64,000 bases of DNA from Burkholderiaceae bacterium (GCA_031291325.1 JARLJG010000070.1:22330-86329), one strand, 5' to 3'. Counted from the stretch's first letter, positions 1 to 8,542 are shown. The notes: generated by a model not told the origin, from the sequence alone. Numbers and translations are program-made.

Positions 1-297
1 CTGCATTTCGGTGGTGATGCTGGTGAGCGCGCCGGCATAGGTAAGAAGCCGGCTGAAATTCGAGCGCACGCCGCTGGAATCCAGGGAAAGCAGCTCTTGC
101 GGGCTTTTCGTGGTAAGCAATTGTTGGACGGACGCAGCGCTCTCGTCGAATATCTCTTTCGTCAGCGCCCAATTCAATTCAGCCAGTTTTGTGGCACTTT
201 CAAGGGCCTTATTGGCAAAGGTGACCCATCGTTCTTGTTGCGCGGCAAGTTGATTTTGCGCCGCCTCAACGACATTTTCTTGACTTGACTTGACCAT
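1..297 (-). CDS. Phasin family protein, 3' end beyond the window
   Basis: The reverse strand from 297 down to the window edge encodes 99 residues with no stop, so the C-terminus is missing. The helical, Ala/Gln/Glu-rich protein begins MVKSSQENVVEAAQNQLAAQ and later reads FANKALESATKLAELNWALT. This matches phasins, which coat polyhydroxyalkanoate granules in the cytoplasm. The start is ATG at 297-295, with AAGGAG at 304-309 correctly spaced. A TAGAAT -10 box and an FNR-like site lie upstream, suggesting oxygen-responsive expression. The family call rests on composition and pattern without a catalytic residue, so it is good but not certain. Confidence 0.8.
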   Translation of the reverse strand, partial: MVKSSQENVVEAAQNQLAAQQERWVTFANKALESATKLAELNWALTKEIFDESAASVQQLLTTKSPQELLSLDSSGVRSNFSRLLTYAGALTSITTEMQ

Positions 298-619
298 GAT
301 GCACTCCTTGTTGGTTCATGGATATGGACACTCACCCCCAAACCGATTCTAGATGAACACCCCACTGAACTATTGATATAGGTCAAATCCGTTGGAATGT
401 CCATGAATCGATGAAAACTCTTGATTTGCGGTCGCCTTCGTCGCCGATTGGCCGCCGTTCGTGCCGCCAAGGCGGCGTTTCGTCACAAACCTCCCCTGCG
501 AGCCAGCGGGTGGTTATCATCGTATCCAGGGATGATGTCGCGGCCCTTGTCGCGAAGCGGCTTCGATTTTGGCGACTATATGATTTTACTGCCGCAACAA
601 ACTGGATGGAAAAACGGAA
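298..619. other. Intergenic region between phasin and sensor kinase genes
   Basis: This stretch of about 320 bases holds the phasin ribosome binding site, the TAGAAT box and the FNR-like site. The remainder, 390-619, has overlapping open frames with no recognisable product and no clear start signals, so I see no gene there. Confidence 0.6.
339..386 (-). promoter_or_regulatory. FNR/ANR-type site and -10 box for the phasin gene
   Basis: TTGATATAGGTCAA at 373-386 differs by one base from the TTGAT-N4-ATCAA consensus. Read on the minus strand, TAGAAT at 351-346 matches the -10 consensus in five of six bases. A transcript starting near 339 would put the site centre at about -41, the usual spacing for an FNR-activated class II promoter. 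The phasin ATG follows at 297. The site could also affect the divergent kinase gene at 620. Confidence 0.5.
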
Positions 620-1936
620 ATGAACGATCAGCAGGATATCTCGATCAACAACGATCAACCGTTGCCGTCGGGGCTGGCAAACAAATTCGGCGGTTGGACC
701 GCCCAGGCGCAAAACTACCCGGTCTTCAGTCCGACCTGGTTCCGCTATCGGGCATTGTCTTTCGTAGTGCCGCTCGCCTTTTTCGGCGTGGTCATGATTG
801 TTATTGCTGCATTTTCCAAGGGCATTCGTAGCGGAGAGTCGCCGGATGCCTTTCTTTACGTCGATTTTGCCTGCACCTGGATTGCATTTTCCATGTTCTT
901 TTTCCTGGGGCGGTGGCTGGCGACCTTGGTGTATAAGCGTCACTGGCGACCACGAGTCGAGGCAATCGGAATCGCGGCTGCATTGATACTGGGAGCGGCG
1001 CTAGCTATCGGCATCAAAGAAGGCGGCGAATACATCCATTCGACGAGGACGCAAAACCTTGAGCAAGGTGCTCAAGTTCACTCCATGCCTGGCACTCCGG
1101 TCGACGCGACGAGGCGGGAGGCGGAATCCAGCAGGGGAATGGTTGTGGTCGCCGATGGCGCCAATCAATACGTGATGGAGCACGGAGTGCTTCTTAACAG
1201 GCTGATAGAGGTTATCTTGGCGGTTTGGTGGGGTGGCGGCCTGGATTTATTGGCCTACTTCCGCCAGCGCCGCGCGCTCACGGACGCGCTGGCACAGCAA
1301 GAGTTGGAGCGCGCCAGGGTTGGTCGCAATGAAGCCGAAATGCGGCTTTCAGTGCTGGCTGCGCAAATTGAGCCGCATTTCCTGTTCAATACGCTGACCG
1401 GCGTGCGCGCCGCCATCCGCAGCGACCCGGCGCGCGGCATTGCCATCATCGATCATCTGGTCGATTACTTGCGCGCCACAATTCCGCAAATGCGCAGCGA
1501 TGCGAATCAATCCCAGGTTTTGCTGGAGCCGCAGCTCGACGCCGCGCGCGCCTACCTCGGCGTAATGGCTGCGCGTCTGCCACGCCTGAGTTTTTCGGTT
1601 GAATGCGATCCGGCTTTGCTGAACCAGCCGGTGCCGCCGCTGATGTTGATTTCGCTGGTGGAAAACGCGGTCAAGCATGGCATCGAGCCGAAGCCGGGGC
1701 CGGTGCACATCGCGGTGCTGGCGCGGAAAATCGATGGCGAGAGTGGCGCGCGGCTCGAATTGGTCGTCACCGACGATGGCGCCGGATTTTCCGGCGCCAC
1801 ATCGGGTAGCGGCATCGGCCTCGCCAATATTCGCGAGCGCCTGGCGCAACTCTATGGTAAGCGCGCAGAACTGGTTTTGAAGGCGCGCGCGGAAGGGGGC
1901 GTGGCCGCCAGCATTTCGCTTCCCATCGCCGCCTGA
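620..1936 (+). CDS. LytS/AlgZ-type sensor histidine kinase
   Basis: A membrane sensor kinase of 438 residues. Hydrophobic segments lie at about 47-66, 82-103, 113-132 and 196-217, followed by a linker helix. The phospho-acceptor box is QIEPHFLFN with His253, typical of the LytS/YehU (His_kinase) family rather than HisKA. The ATP-binding domain follows with LVENAVKHG, DDGAGF and GSGIGLANIRERL. A long loop of about 60 residues between the third and fourth membrane segments could face the periplasm. The ATG at 620 has only a weak GGAAA before it. The LytTR regulator starts 29 bases downstream, so the two form a pair. The signal is not visible from sequence. Confidence 0.9.
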   Translation: MNDQQDISINNDQPLPSGLANKFGGWTAQAQNYPVFSPTWFRYRALSFVVPLAFFGVVMIVIAAFSKGIRSGESPDAFLYVDFACTWIAFSMFFFLGRWLATLVYKRHWRPRVEAIGIAAALILGAALAIGIKEGGEYIHSTRTQNLEQGAQVHSMPGTPVDATRREAESSRGMVVVADGANQYVMEHGVLLNRLIEVILAVWWGGGLDLLAYFRQRRALTDALAQQELERARVGRNEAEMRLSVLAAQIEPHFLFNTLTGVRAAIRSDPARGIAIIDHLVDYLRATIPQMRSDANQSQVLLEPQLDAARAYLGVMAARLPRLSFSVECDPALLNQPVPPLMLISLVENAVKHGIEPKPGPVHIAVLARKIDGESGARLELVVTDDGAGFSGATSGSGIGLANIRERLAQLYGKRAELVLKARAEGGVAASISLPIAA

Positions 1937-1965
1937 TCCGAAAAAATTTACAGGAGAAAAAGCGC

Positions 1966-2724
1966 ATGCCAACAGCAATTATCGCCGACGACGAAGACCT
2001 GGCGCTGGGCGAACTGCGGCACATGCTGGCACAAGCCTGGCCGGAATTGACCATCGTCGCGCAATGCGAGGACGGCACCGATGCGCTTGAAGCGATCATT
2101 AAATACGAACCCGATGTCGCCTTTCTGGATATCCGCATGCCCGGCCTGACCGGGCTGGACGTGGCGCAGGCCGCGGTCGGCAAGTGCCATGTCATATTTA
2201 CCACCGCTTACGATAGCCATGCGATCGGCGCTTTCAACTTGGGCGCGCTCGACTATTTGCTCAAACCGTTGACGCTGGCGCGCTTGTCGCAAACGGTCGA
2301 ACGCCTGCGCCTGCGGATGGACTCGCGCGTCGCCGCGCCTGAACTGTTGCGCATGATGAGTGCGCTCGATAAACGGTTGACGCAGGAAAACAAGACCGAG
2401 CGCATGCGCTGGATCAGCGCCAGAGTGGGCGACACCATCCATCTATTTCCGATCGACGAAGTGCTGTTCTTCGAGTCGGACCTGAAATACACGCGCGTGG
2501 TGACCGCCGACAACGAGGCGCATGTGCGCTTATCGCTAAGGGAGTTGCAGCAAGGGCTCGATCTGGAGCAATTCTGGCAGATACATCGCGGCACCATTGT
2601 GCGCGCTAGCGCCATTGCGCGCGCCCGGCGCGACGATTTGGGAGGCATAACCGTGGAATTGCGCGGTCATGACGAGCGCTTGAAAGTGAGCCGCGCCTAT
2701 GCGTGGCGCTTCAAGGGGATGTGA
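1966..2724 (+). CDS. LytTR-type DNA-binding response regulator
   Basis: A 252-residue response regulator. The receiver domain (about 1-120) has the acidic pocket ADDED near the N-terminus, the phospho-acceptor Asp55 in FLDIRMPG and the LKP lysine near 103. The C-terminal LytTR domain (about 150-250) has the family run around ISARVGDTIHLFPIDEVLFFE, and binds DNA without a helix-turn-helix. CAGGAG lies just before the ATG. It is the cognate partner of the kinase immediately upstream. Homologues of the AlgR/LytR type often control membrane transport or alginate-like exopolysaccharide genes, but no target is evident here. Confidence 0.92.
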   Translation: MPTAIIADDEDLALGELRHMLAQAWPELTIVAQCEDGTDALEAIIKYEPDVAFLDIRMPGLTGLDVAQAAVGKCHVIFTTAYDSHAIGAFNLGALDYLLKPLTLARLSQTVERLRLRMDSRVAAPELLRMMSALDKRLTQENKTERMRWISARVGDTIHLFPIDEVLFFESDLKYTRVVTADNEAHVRLSLRELQQGLDLEQFWQIHRGTIVRASAIARARRDDLGGITVELRGHDERLKVSRAYAWRFKGM

Positions 2725-2745
2725 GCTGGCTTGCGGCGGCGCGGT

Positions 2746-3258
2746 TCACGTCGCCGGATCGGCGGCAGGCGATTCCGCAATTTTGCGCATCGCCTCGATG
2801 AGTTCGTGTTTTTGCGCGCCGAACATGCGATCGAGCATTGGGTAGAAAATGTCGTCTTCCACCTGGTTGTGCTGCGCAATCATGATGTTGAGCGTATCGG
2901 CATGGCCGAGAAAGGCGTTTTTTGCGCGTCGCGCCAACGCGTCGCGCAACATGAAAACGACGCTGTTGATTTTATTGTGTTCGACGCGCATGATGGCTGT
3001 CGGTCCATCGGTGCCGTGGATCGCCTTCTCGAACGCGACGAACAACACCTCTTCTTCCATCGCGAAATGCTGCTCCAGCGCCGCGCAAAACTCCTGAAAG
3101 ACCGCGTCCGCACGATCCCATAGTTCGGCAGCGACCGATTTTTCAGCATCGATGCAGAGCTGATCGCAGCGCCTGTGGTGCGTGCCCAGATATCCCGAAA
3201 TGGTGTCCATGCCTGTCTCAACTGTTGTCTTGTCTCTATGTTGCATCTCGGCAGTCAT
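2746..3258 (-). CDS. Hemerythrin HHE domain protein
   Basis: A soluble four-helix protein of up to 170 residues carrying the diiron ligand pattern of hemerythrin-like proteins: THHRRC, then HFAMEEEVLF, MRVEHNK, and QHNQVEDDIFYPM. Such proteins bind O2 or NO, or help iron-centre repair. It is convergent with the LytTR gene and divergent from ubiU. The start is uncertain. The ATG at 3258 has AAAGAG upstream, but the FNR-like box at 3266-3279 abuts it. If that box activates at -41.5, the transcript would begin near 3231 and translation would have to use Met17 (ATG at 3210), which still keeps the first His pair. Both starts are possible. Confidence 0.85.
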   Translation of the reverse strand: MTAEMQHRDKTTVETGMDTISGYLGTHHRRCDQLCIDAEKSVAAELWDRADAVFQEFCAALEQHFAMEEEVLFVAFEKAIHGTDGPTAIMRVEHNKINSVVFMLRDALARRAKNAFLGHADTLNIMIAQHNQVEDDIFYPMLDRMFGAQKHELIEAMRKIAESPAADPAT

Positions 3259-3265
3259 GTGCTCT

Positions 3266-3279
3266 TTGATTTAGGTCAA
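3266..3279 (-). promoter_or_regulatory. FNR/ANR-type site next to hemerythrin gene
   Basis: TTGATTTAGGTCAA on the plus strand is one base off the TTGAT-N4-ATCAA consensus. It lies 8 bases upstream of the annotated hemerythrin ATG. The same 14-base sequence occurs, in the other orientation, at 61251-61264. Confidence 0.45.
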
Positions 3280-3379
3280 GTTTCCAGAAGGCAAGGGCGA
3301 TAAAGCGCACCGGACCACGATTGATTGCGTTTTCTTGAAGTGCAGAAATGATAATAAATCAATGAGAAGTAAGATTTCA

Positions 3380-3428
3380 TTGATTCAGATCAAGGAATTT
3401 CCAGTTGCTGGCGGGTTATAGTCGCCAG
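3380..3428 (+). promoter_or_regulatory. FNR site and -10 box for ubiUVT
   Basis: TTGATTCAGATCAA at 3380-3393 is a perfect FNR/ANR consensus. TTATAG at 3416-3421 can serve as the -10 box, giving a start near 3428 with the site centred at about -41.5, the class II activation position. The ubiU ATG follows at 3503. FNR control of ubiUVT is established in other proteobacteria, which supports this reading. Confidence 0.7.
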
Positions 3429-3502
3429 CTAAATATAATCCAGGTCAGCGCAACGATTCAGCCGCCGAAAGAAAATGTCCGGCCGGCGCGCGGCAGCATG
3501 AG

Positions 3503-4567
3503 ATGAACATGAAGGATACGATGATTCGCCAAGGTTCAAGCAGTGATAGCAGCATAGCACCCGTGAAACGATTTGAACTTGTCTGCCCGGCCGGAAGCCT
3601 GCCGGCACTGAAGGTGGCAATCGATAGCGGCGCCGATTGTGTGTATTTGGGCTTTCGCGACGAAACCAATGCGCGAAATTTTGCCGGTTTGAATTTCGAC
3701 GACGCGGCCATCGAACAAGGCGTGCGTTACGCGCACGACAAGGGGCGCAAGGTATTGGTGGCGCTCAATACTTATCCGCAGCCGGGATCCAGCGATCGCT
3801 GGCGCACATCGATCGATCGCGCTGCGCGCGCCGGCGTCGATGCGGTGATTTTGGCCGATCCGGGCTTGATGCAATACGCAGTCGATCACTATCCCGCTCT
3901 ACGCTTGCACCTGTCGGTGCAGGGTTCCGCCACCAACTACGAGGCGATCAATTTCTATCGCGAGAATTTCGGCATCGCGCGCGCGGTCTTGCCGCGCGTA
4001 TTGTCGATGGCGCAGGTCGAGCACGTGATCAAGAACACGGCGGTCGATATCGAAGTCTTCGGCTTCGGCAGCCTGTGCGTGATGGTCGAGGGGCGCTGCG
4101 CGCTGTCTTCGTATGTCACCGGCGAGGCGCCGAACACGCATGGCGTCTGTTCGCCGGCCAAGGCCGTGCGCTGGCTGCAAACACCGAGCGGAATGGAGTC
4201 TCGTCTGAACGGCGTGTTGATCGACCGTTACACGGACGATGACAACGCCAGTTATCCGACCCTGTGCAAGGGACGTTTCGACGTCGCCAACGAAAATTAT
4301 TACGCCATCGAGGAACCGACCAGCCTGAACACGCTGGAACTGTTGCCGCAGTTGATCGCGATGGGAGTCGGCGCAATCAAGATCGAAGGGCGGCAGCGCA
4401 GCCCCGCGTATGTCGGACAAGTGACGCGCGTGTGGCGCGACGCGATCGACAATTGCATCGCCAACCCGCAACGCTACGCGGTCAAGCCGGGCTGGATGAC
4501 CGAGCTGAACAAGGTGGCGGAAGGGCAGCAGCACACGCTGGGCGCCTATCATCGTTCCTGGAAGTGA
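3503..4567 (+). CDS. ubiU: O2-independent ubiquinone hydroxylation protein UbiU (U32 family)
   Basis: A 354-residue peptidase-U32-family protein that, with UbiV, hydroxylates the ubiquinone ring without oxygen (prephenate is the known oxygen donor in E. coli). FELVCPAGSLPALK near the N-terminus matches the UbiU start region. Four cysteines, Cys192, 199, 216 and 255, have exactly the spacing of the E. coli UbiU iron-sulfur ligands at 169, 176, 193 and 232. That implies about 23 extra N-terminal residues here. These are Ser-rich and may reflect a start called too early: AAGGA precedes the ATG at 3521. ubiV follows after 27 bases. Confidence 0.93.
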   Translation: MNMKDTMIRQGSSSDSSIAPVKRFELVCPAGSLPALKVAIDSGADCVYLGFRDETNARNFAGLNFDDAAIEQGVRYAHDKGRKVLVALNTYPQPGSSDRWRTSIDRAARAGVDAVILADPGLMQYAVDHYPALRLHLSVQGSATNYEAINFYRENFGIARAVLPRVLSMAQVEHVIKNTAVDIEVFGFGSLCVMVEGRCALSSYVTGEAPNTHGVCSPAKAVRWLQTPSGMESRLNGVLIDRYTDDDNASYPTLCKGRFDVANENYYAIEEPTSLNTLELLPQLIAMGVGAIKIEGRQRSPAYVGQVTRVWRDAIDNCIANPQRYAVKPGWMTELNKVAEGQQHTLGAYHRSWK

Positions 4568-4594
4568 TGCCCTGGTGAGAATTCTGGAGAAAGC

Positions 4595-5494
4595 ATGTTA
4601 AAACTCGCAATGGGTCCGATTACGTATTATTGGACGCGCGACGCCGTATTCAAGTTTTATGAAACCGTGGCCGCGACCCCGGTGGAGATCGTGTACCTGG
4701 GTGAAACGGTGTGTTCGCGGCGGCACGAGGTGCGGCTGGCCGATTGGCTGGACATCGCCGCGCTGCTCGAAGCGGCAGGCAAGGAAGTGGTTTTGTCGAC
4801 CCAGGCGTTGATCGAATCGAGCGCGGATTTGACGACGCTGCGCAAGATTACCGCCAACGGACGCTTCGCCGTCGAAGCCAACGATATGGGCGCGGTGCAT
4901 TGTCTAAAGAATCAGCTGCCGTTCGTAGCCGGCCCGCATTTGAATATCTATAATTCGCCGACTCTCGATCTGCTCGCAAAACATGGCGCCAAGCGCTGGG
5001 TGATGCCGCTGGAAATGGGCAAGGATGGCTTGGCGCAGATGCAACGCAATCGACCGACCGCGATGGAGACCGAAGTATTCGCCTATGGCCGCATGCCGCT
5101 GGCATTCTCGTCGCGCTGCTTTACCGCGCGCCATCGCAATTTGCCCAAGGATGATTGCCAATTCAGTTGCCTCGATTATCAAGACGGCTTGTTGCTGCAG
5201 ACGCGCGAGAGCCAGCCCTTTCTGATCTTGAACGGCATCCAGACGCAGTCGTCGCAAGTCTACAATCTGCTCGACAGCATGGCGGAAATGCAGGCGCTCG
5301 GCGTGGACGTGCTGCGCATCAGCCCGCAGTCGCAGCATATCGAACAGGTGGTCGAATCGTTCGACGCCGTGCGCCATGATCGACTCAGCCCAGATGCTGC
5401 GATGCAGCGGATGGTCGAGTGGATGCCGGCAGCAGCATGCAACGGCTATTGGCTCGGCAAGCCGGGTCTCGAATACAGTGCTAGGAGTATGTGA
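4595..5494 (+). CDS. ubiV: O2-independent ubiquinone hydroxylation protein UbiV (U32 family)
   Basis: A 299-residue U32 partner of UbiU. It carries four cysteines at 40, 175, 188 and 192; the last three keep the 13- and 4-residue spacing of the E. coli UbiV [4Fe-4S] ligands. The start has GGAGA a few bases upstream (CTGGAGAAAGC). The stop codon overlaps the start of ubiT, indicating one transcript. U32 proteins are often labelled proteases or collagenases. The cysteine pattern and the ubiUVT gene order argue for the quinone pathway. Confidence 0.93.
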   Translation: MLKLAMGPITYYWTRDAVFKFYETVAATPVEIVYLGETVCSRRHEVRLADWLDIAALLEAAGKEVVLSTQALIESSADLTTLRKITANGRFAVEANDMGAVHCLKNQLPFVAGPHLNIYNSPTLDLLAKHGAKRWVMPLEMGKDGLAQMQRNRPTAMETEVFAYGRMPLAFSSRCFTARHRNLPKDDCQFSCLDYQDGLLLQTRESQPFLILNGIQTQSSQVYNLLDSMAEMQALGVDVLRISPQSQHIEQVVESFDAVRHDRLSPDAAMQRMVEWMPAAACNGYWLGKPGLEYSARSM

Positions 5495-5973
5495 TGAAAC
5501 AAGGTCGCTTCGTGTTGCCGCAGCCGGTCGGTAAATTGTTGTCGCTGCTGCCGGTGTATCCGGGTTCTCTGCTATTCGTGACCGGCCTCAATCTGGCAAT
5601 TGCCCGGCATTTGCCGTCCGACGTGCAGGAATCGCTGAACGGCAAGAAACTGCAAATCAAGGTGGTCGATGCGCAAGTGGCTTTCCATTTTCAATGGCGC
5701 GATCGCGCGTTCGCGGCTTGCCGCGACGACGGCCAAGCCGATCTGACCATCGGCGCCAGCGCGCACGATTTCCTGCTGCTGGCGCAGCGCCAGGAAGACC
5801 CGGATACCTTGTTCTTCAGCCGGCGCCTGTCGATGGAAGGCGACACCGAGTTGGGCCTGATGGTCAAGAACATGCTCGATGCAATCGATTTGCCGGTATT
5901 CGATTTGCGTTCTTTGGCGCCTGATCGCGTGTTTTCTTTGGTCCGGCGCACGCCCCGAGCCGACGCCAAATAG
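5494..5973 (+). CDS. ubiT: UbiT, SCP2-domain accessory factor of anaerobic ubiquinone synthesis
   Basis: A 159-residue protein with an SCP2 sterol-carrier-like fold: VDAQVAFHFQWRD, DLTIGASAHDFLLLAQRQEDPDTLFFSRRLSMEGDTE split across the core. UbiT is thought to bind the isoprenoid intermediates and replace UbiJ under anoxia. The ATG at 5494 overlaps the ubiV TGA and has AGGAG at 5483-5487, so it is preferred over the in-frame GTG at 5491. It completes a three-gene operon driven from the FNR site at 3380. Confidence 0.88.
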   Translation: MKQGRFVLPQPVGKLLSLLPVYPGSLLFVTGLNLAIARHLPSDVQESLNGKKLQIKVVDAQVAFHFQWRDRAFAACRDDGQADLTIGASAHDFLLLAQRQEDPDTLFFSRRLSMEGDTELGLMVKNMLDAIDLPVFDLRSLAPDRVFSLVRRTPRADAK

Positions 5974-5997
5974 ACGAAAATTTATTCCCAAAACATT

Positions 5998-6027
5998 GCG
6001 CAACCGGGCTACTTGCCCGGCTTGCGC
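5998..6027. terminator. Stem-loop between ubiT and the ribbon-helix-helix gene
   Basis: GCGCAACCGGGC and GCCCGGCTTGCGC form a 12-pair stem with one bulge around a TACTT loop. It overlaps the 3' end of the minus-strand gene and lies 25 bases after ubiT. It could end transcription from both sides, though no long U-run follows. Confidence 0.4.
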
Positions 6028-6203
6028 GCACCGCCAATTTTCGGCTTGCTGGCGTATTCGACGCCGTGCTGGTTCAAATAATCCCTGATTAATTGCCGGA
6101 CGACTTGCGACGGCGTAAGGTCTTGCGCTGCGCAGAGCGTCTCGAACGCCCGCTTCTTGTCGGGATCGATGAGTATCGTCAATCGCGCTGTCTTGCTTTC
6201 CAT
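6009..6203 (-). CDS. Small ribbon-helix-helix (CopG-like) protein
   Basis: A 64-residue basic protein. ARLTILIDPDKKRAFETLCA gives the beta strand and first helix, and TPSQVVRQLIRDYLNQHG gives the second helix of a CopG/Arc-type DNA-binding fold. The Lys-rich tail (KPKIGGARKPGK) may add DNA contacts. No toxin gene sits next to it, so this looks like a stand-alone regulator rather than an antitoxin. It is divergent from the hyf-like cluster and could regulate it, but that is only position-based. Confidence 0.75.
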   Translation of the reverse strand: MESKTARLTILIDPDKKRAFETLCAAQDLTPSQVVRQLIRDYLNQHGVEYASKPKIGGARKPGK

Positions 6204-6520
6204 GCGTCAAGCGTCCTCGTTGTGCCAATTCACATAGTTGCATTCACTTAGCTGCATCGAAGCGGCGCAGAGTGACTTGGGTTATCCGCGATCAACGCCG
6301 CAGTGTGCATTTGCGGCACAAACTGCGGCAAACTTTACGTTGCAGATAATTATAATTGTATTACAATCGAAACAGCATGCAACATATTCTTGCATGCCGT
6401 CCTGCCAAGGGCGCCTGAAGCCTGCACATTAGCGAATCGGAGGATATCCTTGCTTTTCTATGTGTCATTCCATTGTCGATGCCTGGACAAGCATGAGGCG
6501 CAGTGTGAGGCGGCTTGCGC
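6204..6520. other. Intergenic region upstream of the hyf-like cluster
   Basis: About 320 bases between divergent genes. An AT-rich patch at 6344-6365 contains TATAAT and could be a promoter, but no well-spaced -35 is visible. GGAGGAT at 6440-6446 is not followed by a convincing coding frame. No gene seen. Confidence 0.4.
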
Positions 6521-8542
6521 ATGATTGATTGGGTGCAACATCTCTTGTCGCTGGATGTGGTGTTGCTGGCGATAGGAGCGTGGTTGTCGATCGGTATGGT
6601 CGGACTTTTGGCCTTGCATCGTTTTGCCTTGATTTCCAAATTGCTGTTTCCGCTGGGCGCGGCGGTTTCGCTGGTGCTATGCGTGGCGTCGGCGCTTGCG
6701 CTTGGTCAGGCGGCGCAAGTGGCGGTTTTGCCGCTGGGCTTGCCCGATTTGCCCTTTCATTTGCGGCTCGACAGCTTGTCGGCATTGTTCCTGATGGTGC
6801 TGGGTGGCGTCGGGGTCGGCGTGTCGCTGTTTGCGGCGGGCTATTTTCGCAAAGGGGAGGGCACGCCGCCCGGCCTGCTCTGTTTCCAATATCATCTGTT
6901 CCTGGCCAGCATGGGGCTGGTGCTGGTGGCCGACGACGCCTACGCCTTCATGGTCATGTGGGAAACGATGGCGCTGTCGTCGTTCTTCCTGGTCACCTCG
7001 AACCACCAGATCCCGGAAATCCGGCGTGCCGGCTACCTGTACCTGTTAGTGGCGCACATCGGCGCGCTTGCGATATTGTTGTGCTTCGGCGTGCTGCAAG
7101 CCAAGAGCGGCGACTATACCTTCGCCAATATGCGCGCCCAGCATCCATCGACGTTTTGGGCTTCGGTCGCCTTTCTGCTGGCTGTATTCGGCTTCGGCGC
7201 CAAGGCTGGCATCGTCCCTTTGCACATCTGGTTGCCGGAAGCGCATCCGGCAGCGCCGTCGCCGGTATCGGCAATGATGAGCGGCGTGATGTTGAAGACT
7301 GCGATCTATGGTGTGCTGCGCGTCACCTTCGACTTGTTGTCGCTGCAATTATGGTGGTGGGGCGCGCTGTTGCTGGCGATTGGTTTGTCGACCGCCTTGT
7401 TCGGCGTCGTCTTCAGCGCGGTGCAGACCGATATGAAGCGCCTGCTCGCTTATTCGTCGATCGAAAATATCGGGCTGATCTTTGCTGCCATGGGACTGGG
7501 CTTGCTGTTCCATAGCTATCACATGCCGGCGTTGGCCGCGCTGGCGCTGATAGCCGGCTTGTACCACGTAGTCGCCCACGCTGCGTTCAAGAGCCTGTTG
7601 TTCGTCTGCACCGGCTCGGTGCTGCATGCGACTGCCGAACGCAATCTCGGCCATCTGGGCGGCTTGATCCGCTACATGCCGTGGGTCGCCTGGCTGTCGC
7701 TGATCGGAGCCTTGACCAGCGCCGGTTTGCCGCCGTTTGGCGGTTTCGTCTCGGAATGGCTGCTGTTGCAAAGCTTCCTGTTTACGCCGGAATTGCCGAA
7801 CGGTTTCCTGAATATGCTGGTGCCGGTGGTCGCCGCCGTGATCGCCTTGATTGCGGCGCTGGCGGGTTACACGATGGTCAAATTCTTCGGCGTGGTTTTC
7901 CTCGGGCAGCCGCGCGAAGGAAAATTGTCGCGCGCGCACGATGCCGGCCCGTTGAAGCGCGCCGGCATGATCTGGCTGGCCGCGATCTGCATATTGTTGG
8001 GCCTGCTGCCCGCGCAGATTATGCGAACCATCAGCCCGGCGATCCAGTTATTGACCGGCTTCGATCTCGGTTCGGTGGTGGCTGCCAACGGCTCCTGGGT
8101 GATCGCGCCGATTTCACTGGAACGCGCCAGCTACGGCCCGGTAGTATTCCTGTTAGGCGCAGCTGCCTGCTGCATGCTGGCCTTCTTGCTGGTGCGTCTG
8201 TTTTATCATGCGCGCTTGCGACGGGCGCCAGCGTGGGATTGCGGTTATCCGTGGCAGAGCGCGCGCATGCAAGACACGGCGGAGGGCCTTGGCCAGCCGA
8301 TCCGGCAAATCTTCGAGACCTTCTTCCGCATGGAGCGCGAGTTGCCTTCGCCATTCGACGACGCGCCGCGCTATCGCATGATACTTGAAGATCATTTCTG
8401 GTATTGGCTGTACCTGCCGATTGCGCGCTTGGTCGAGCGCATCTCGCGGCTGGTCGGGTTACTGCAACAAGGCCGGATTTCGCTGTACCTGCTGTACAGC
8501 TTTGTCACGCTGGTGGTCTTGCTGGTGCTGGTGAAACAATGA
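6521..8542 (+). CDS. hyfB: Hydrogenase-4/NuoL-like membrane antiporter subunit HyfB
   Basis: A 673-residue, multi-helix membrane protein of the Mrp-antiporter/NuoL-M family, a predicted ion-pumping module. The conserved core contains MVMWETMALSSFFLV, FGFGAKAGIVPLHIWLPEAH and MKRLLAYSSIENIG, including the lysines and glutamate of the proton channel. The ATG at 6521 is preferred over a TTG two codons earlier. Its stop overlaps hyfC (ATGA). It heads a six-gene operon hyfB-C-E-F-G-I. No hyfA, hyfD or hyfH is present, so this is not a full E. coli-type hydrogenase-4 set. Confidence 0.9.
   Translation: MIDWVQHLLSLDVVLLAIGAWLSIGMVGLLALHRFALISKLLFPLGAAVSLVLCVASALALGQAAQVAVLPLGLPDLPFHLRLDSLSALFLMVLGGVGVGVSLFAAGYFRKGEGTPPGLLCFQYHLFLASMGLVLVADDAYAFMVMWETMALSSFFLVTSNHQIPEIRRAGYLYLLVAHIGALAILLCFGVLQAKSGDYTFANMRAQHPSTFWASVAFLLAVFGFGAKAGIVPLHIWLPEAHPAAPSPVSAMMSGVMLKTAIYGVLRVTFDLLSLQLWWWGALLLAIGLSTALFGVVFSAVQTDMKRLLAYSSIENIGLIFAAMGLGLLFHSYHMPALAALALIAGLYHVVAHAAFKSLLFVCTGSVLHATAERNLGHLGGLIRYMPWVAWLSLIGALTSAGLPPFGGFVSEWLLLQSFLFTPELPNGFLNMLVPVVAAVIALIAALAGYTMVKFFGVVFLGQPREGKLSRAHDAGPLKRAGMIWLAAICILLGLLPAQIMRTISPAIQLLTGFDLGSVVAANGSWVIAPISLERASYGPVVFLLGAAACCMLAFLLVRLFYHARLRRAPAWDCGYPWQSARMQDTAEGLGQPIRQIFETFFRMERELPSPFDDAPRYRMILEDHFWYWLYLPIARLVERISRLVGLLQQGRISLYLLYSFVTLVVLLVLVKQ

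Noticed and set aside
383..943. A minus-strand frame opposite the start of the sensor kinase
   Set aside because: Composition is that of an antisense shadow, and the plus-strand kinase is certain.
3503..5494. Two U32 peptidases/collagenases
   Set aside because: The iron-sulfur cysteine spacing and the ubiT neighbour identify UbiU and UbiV.
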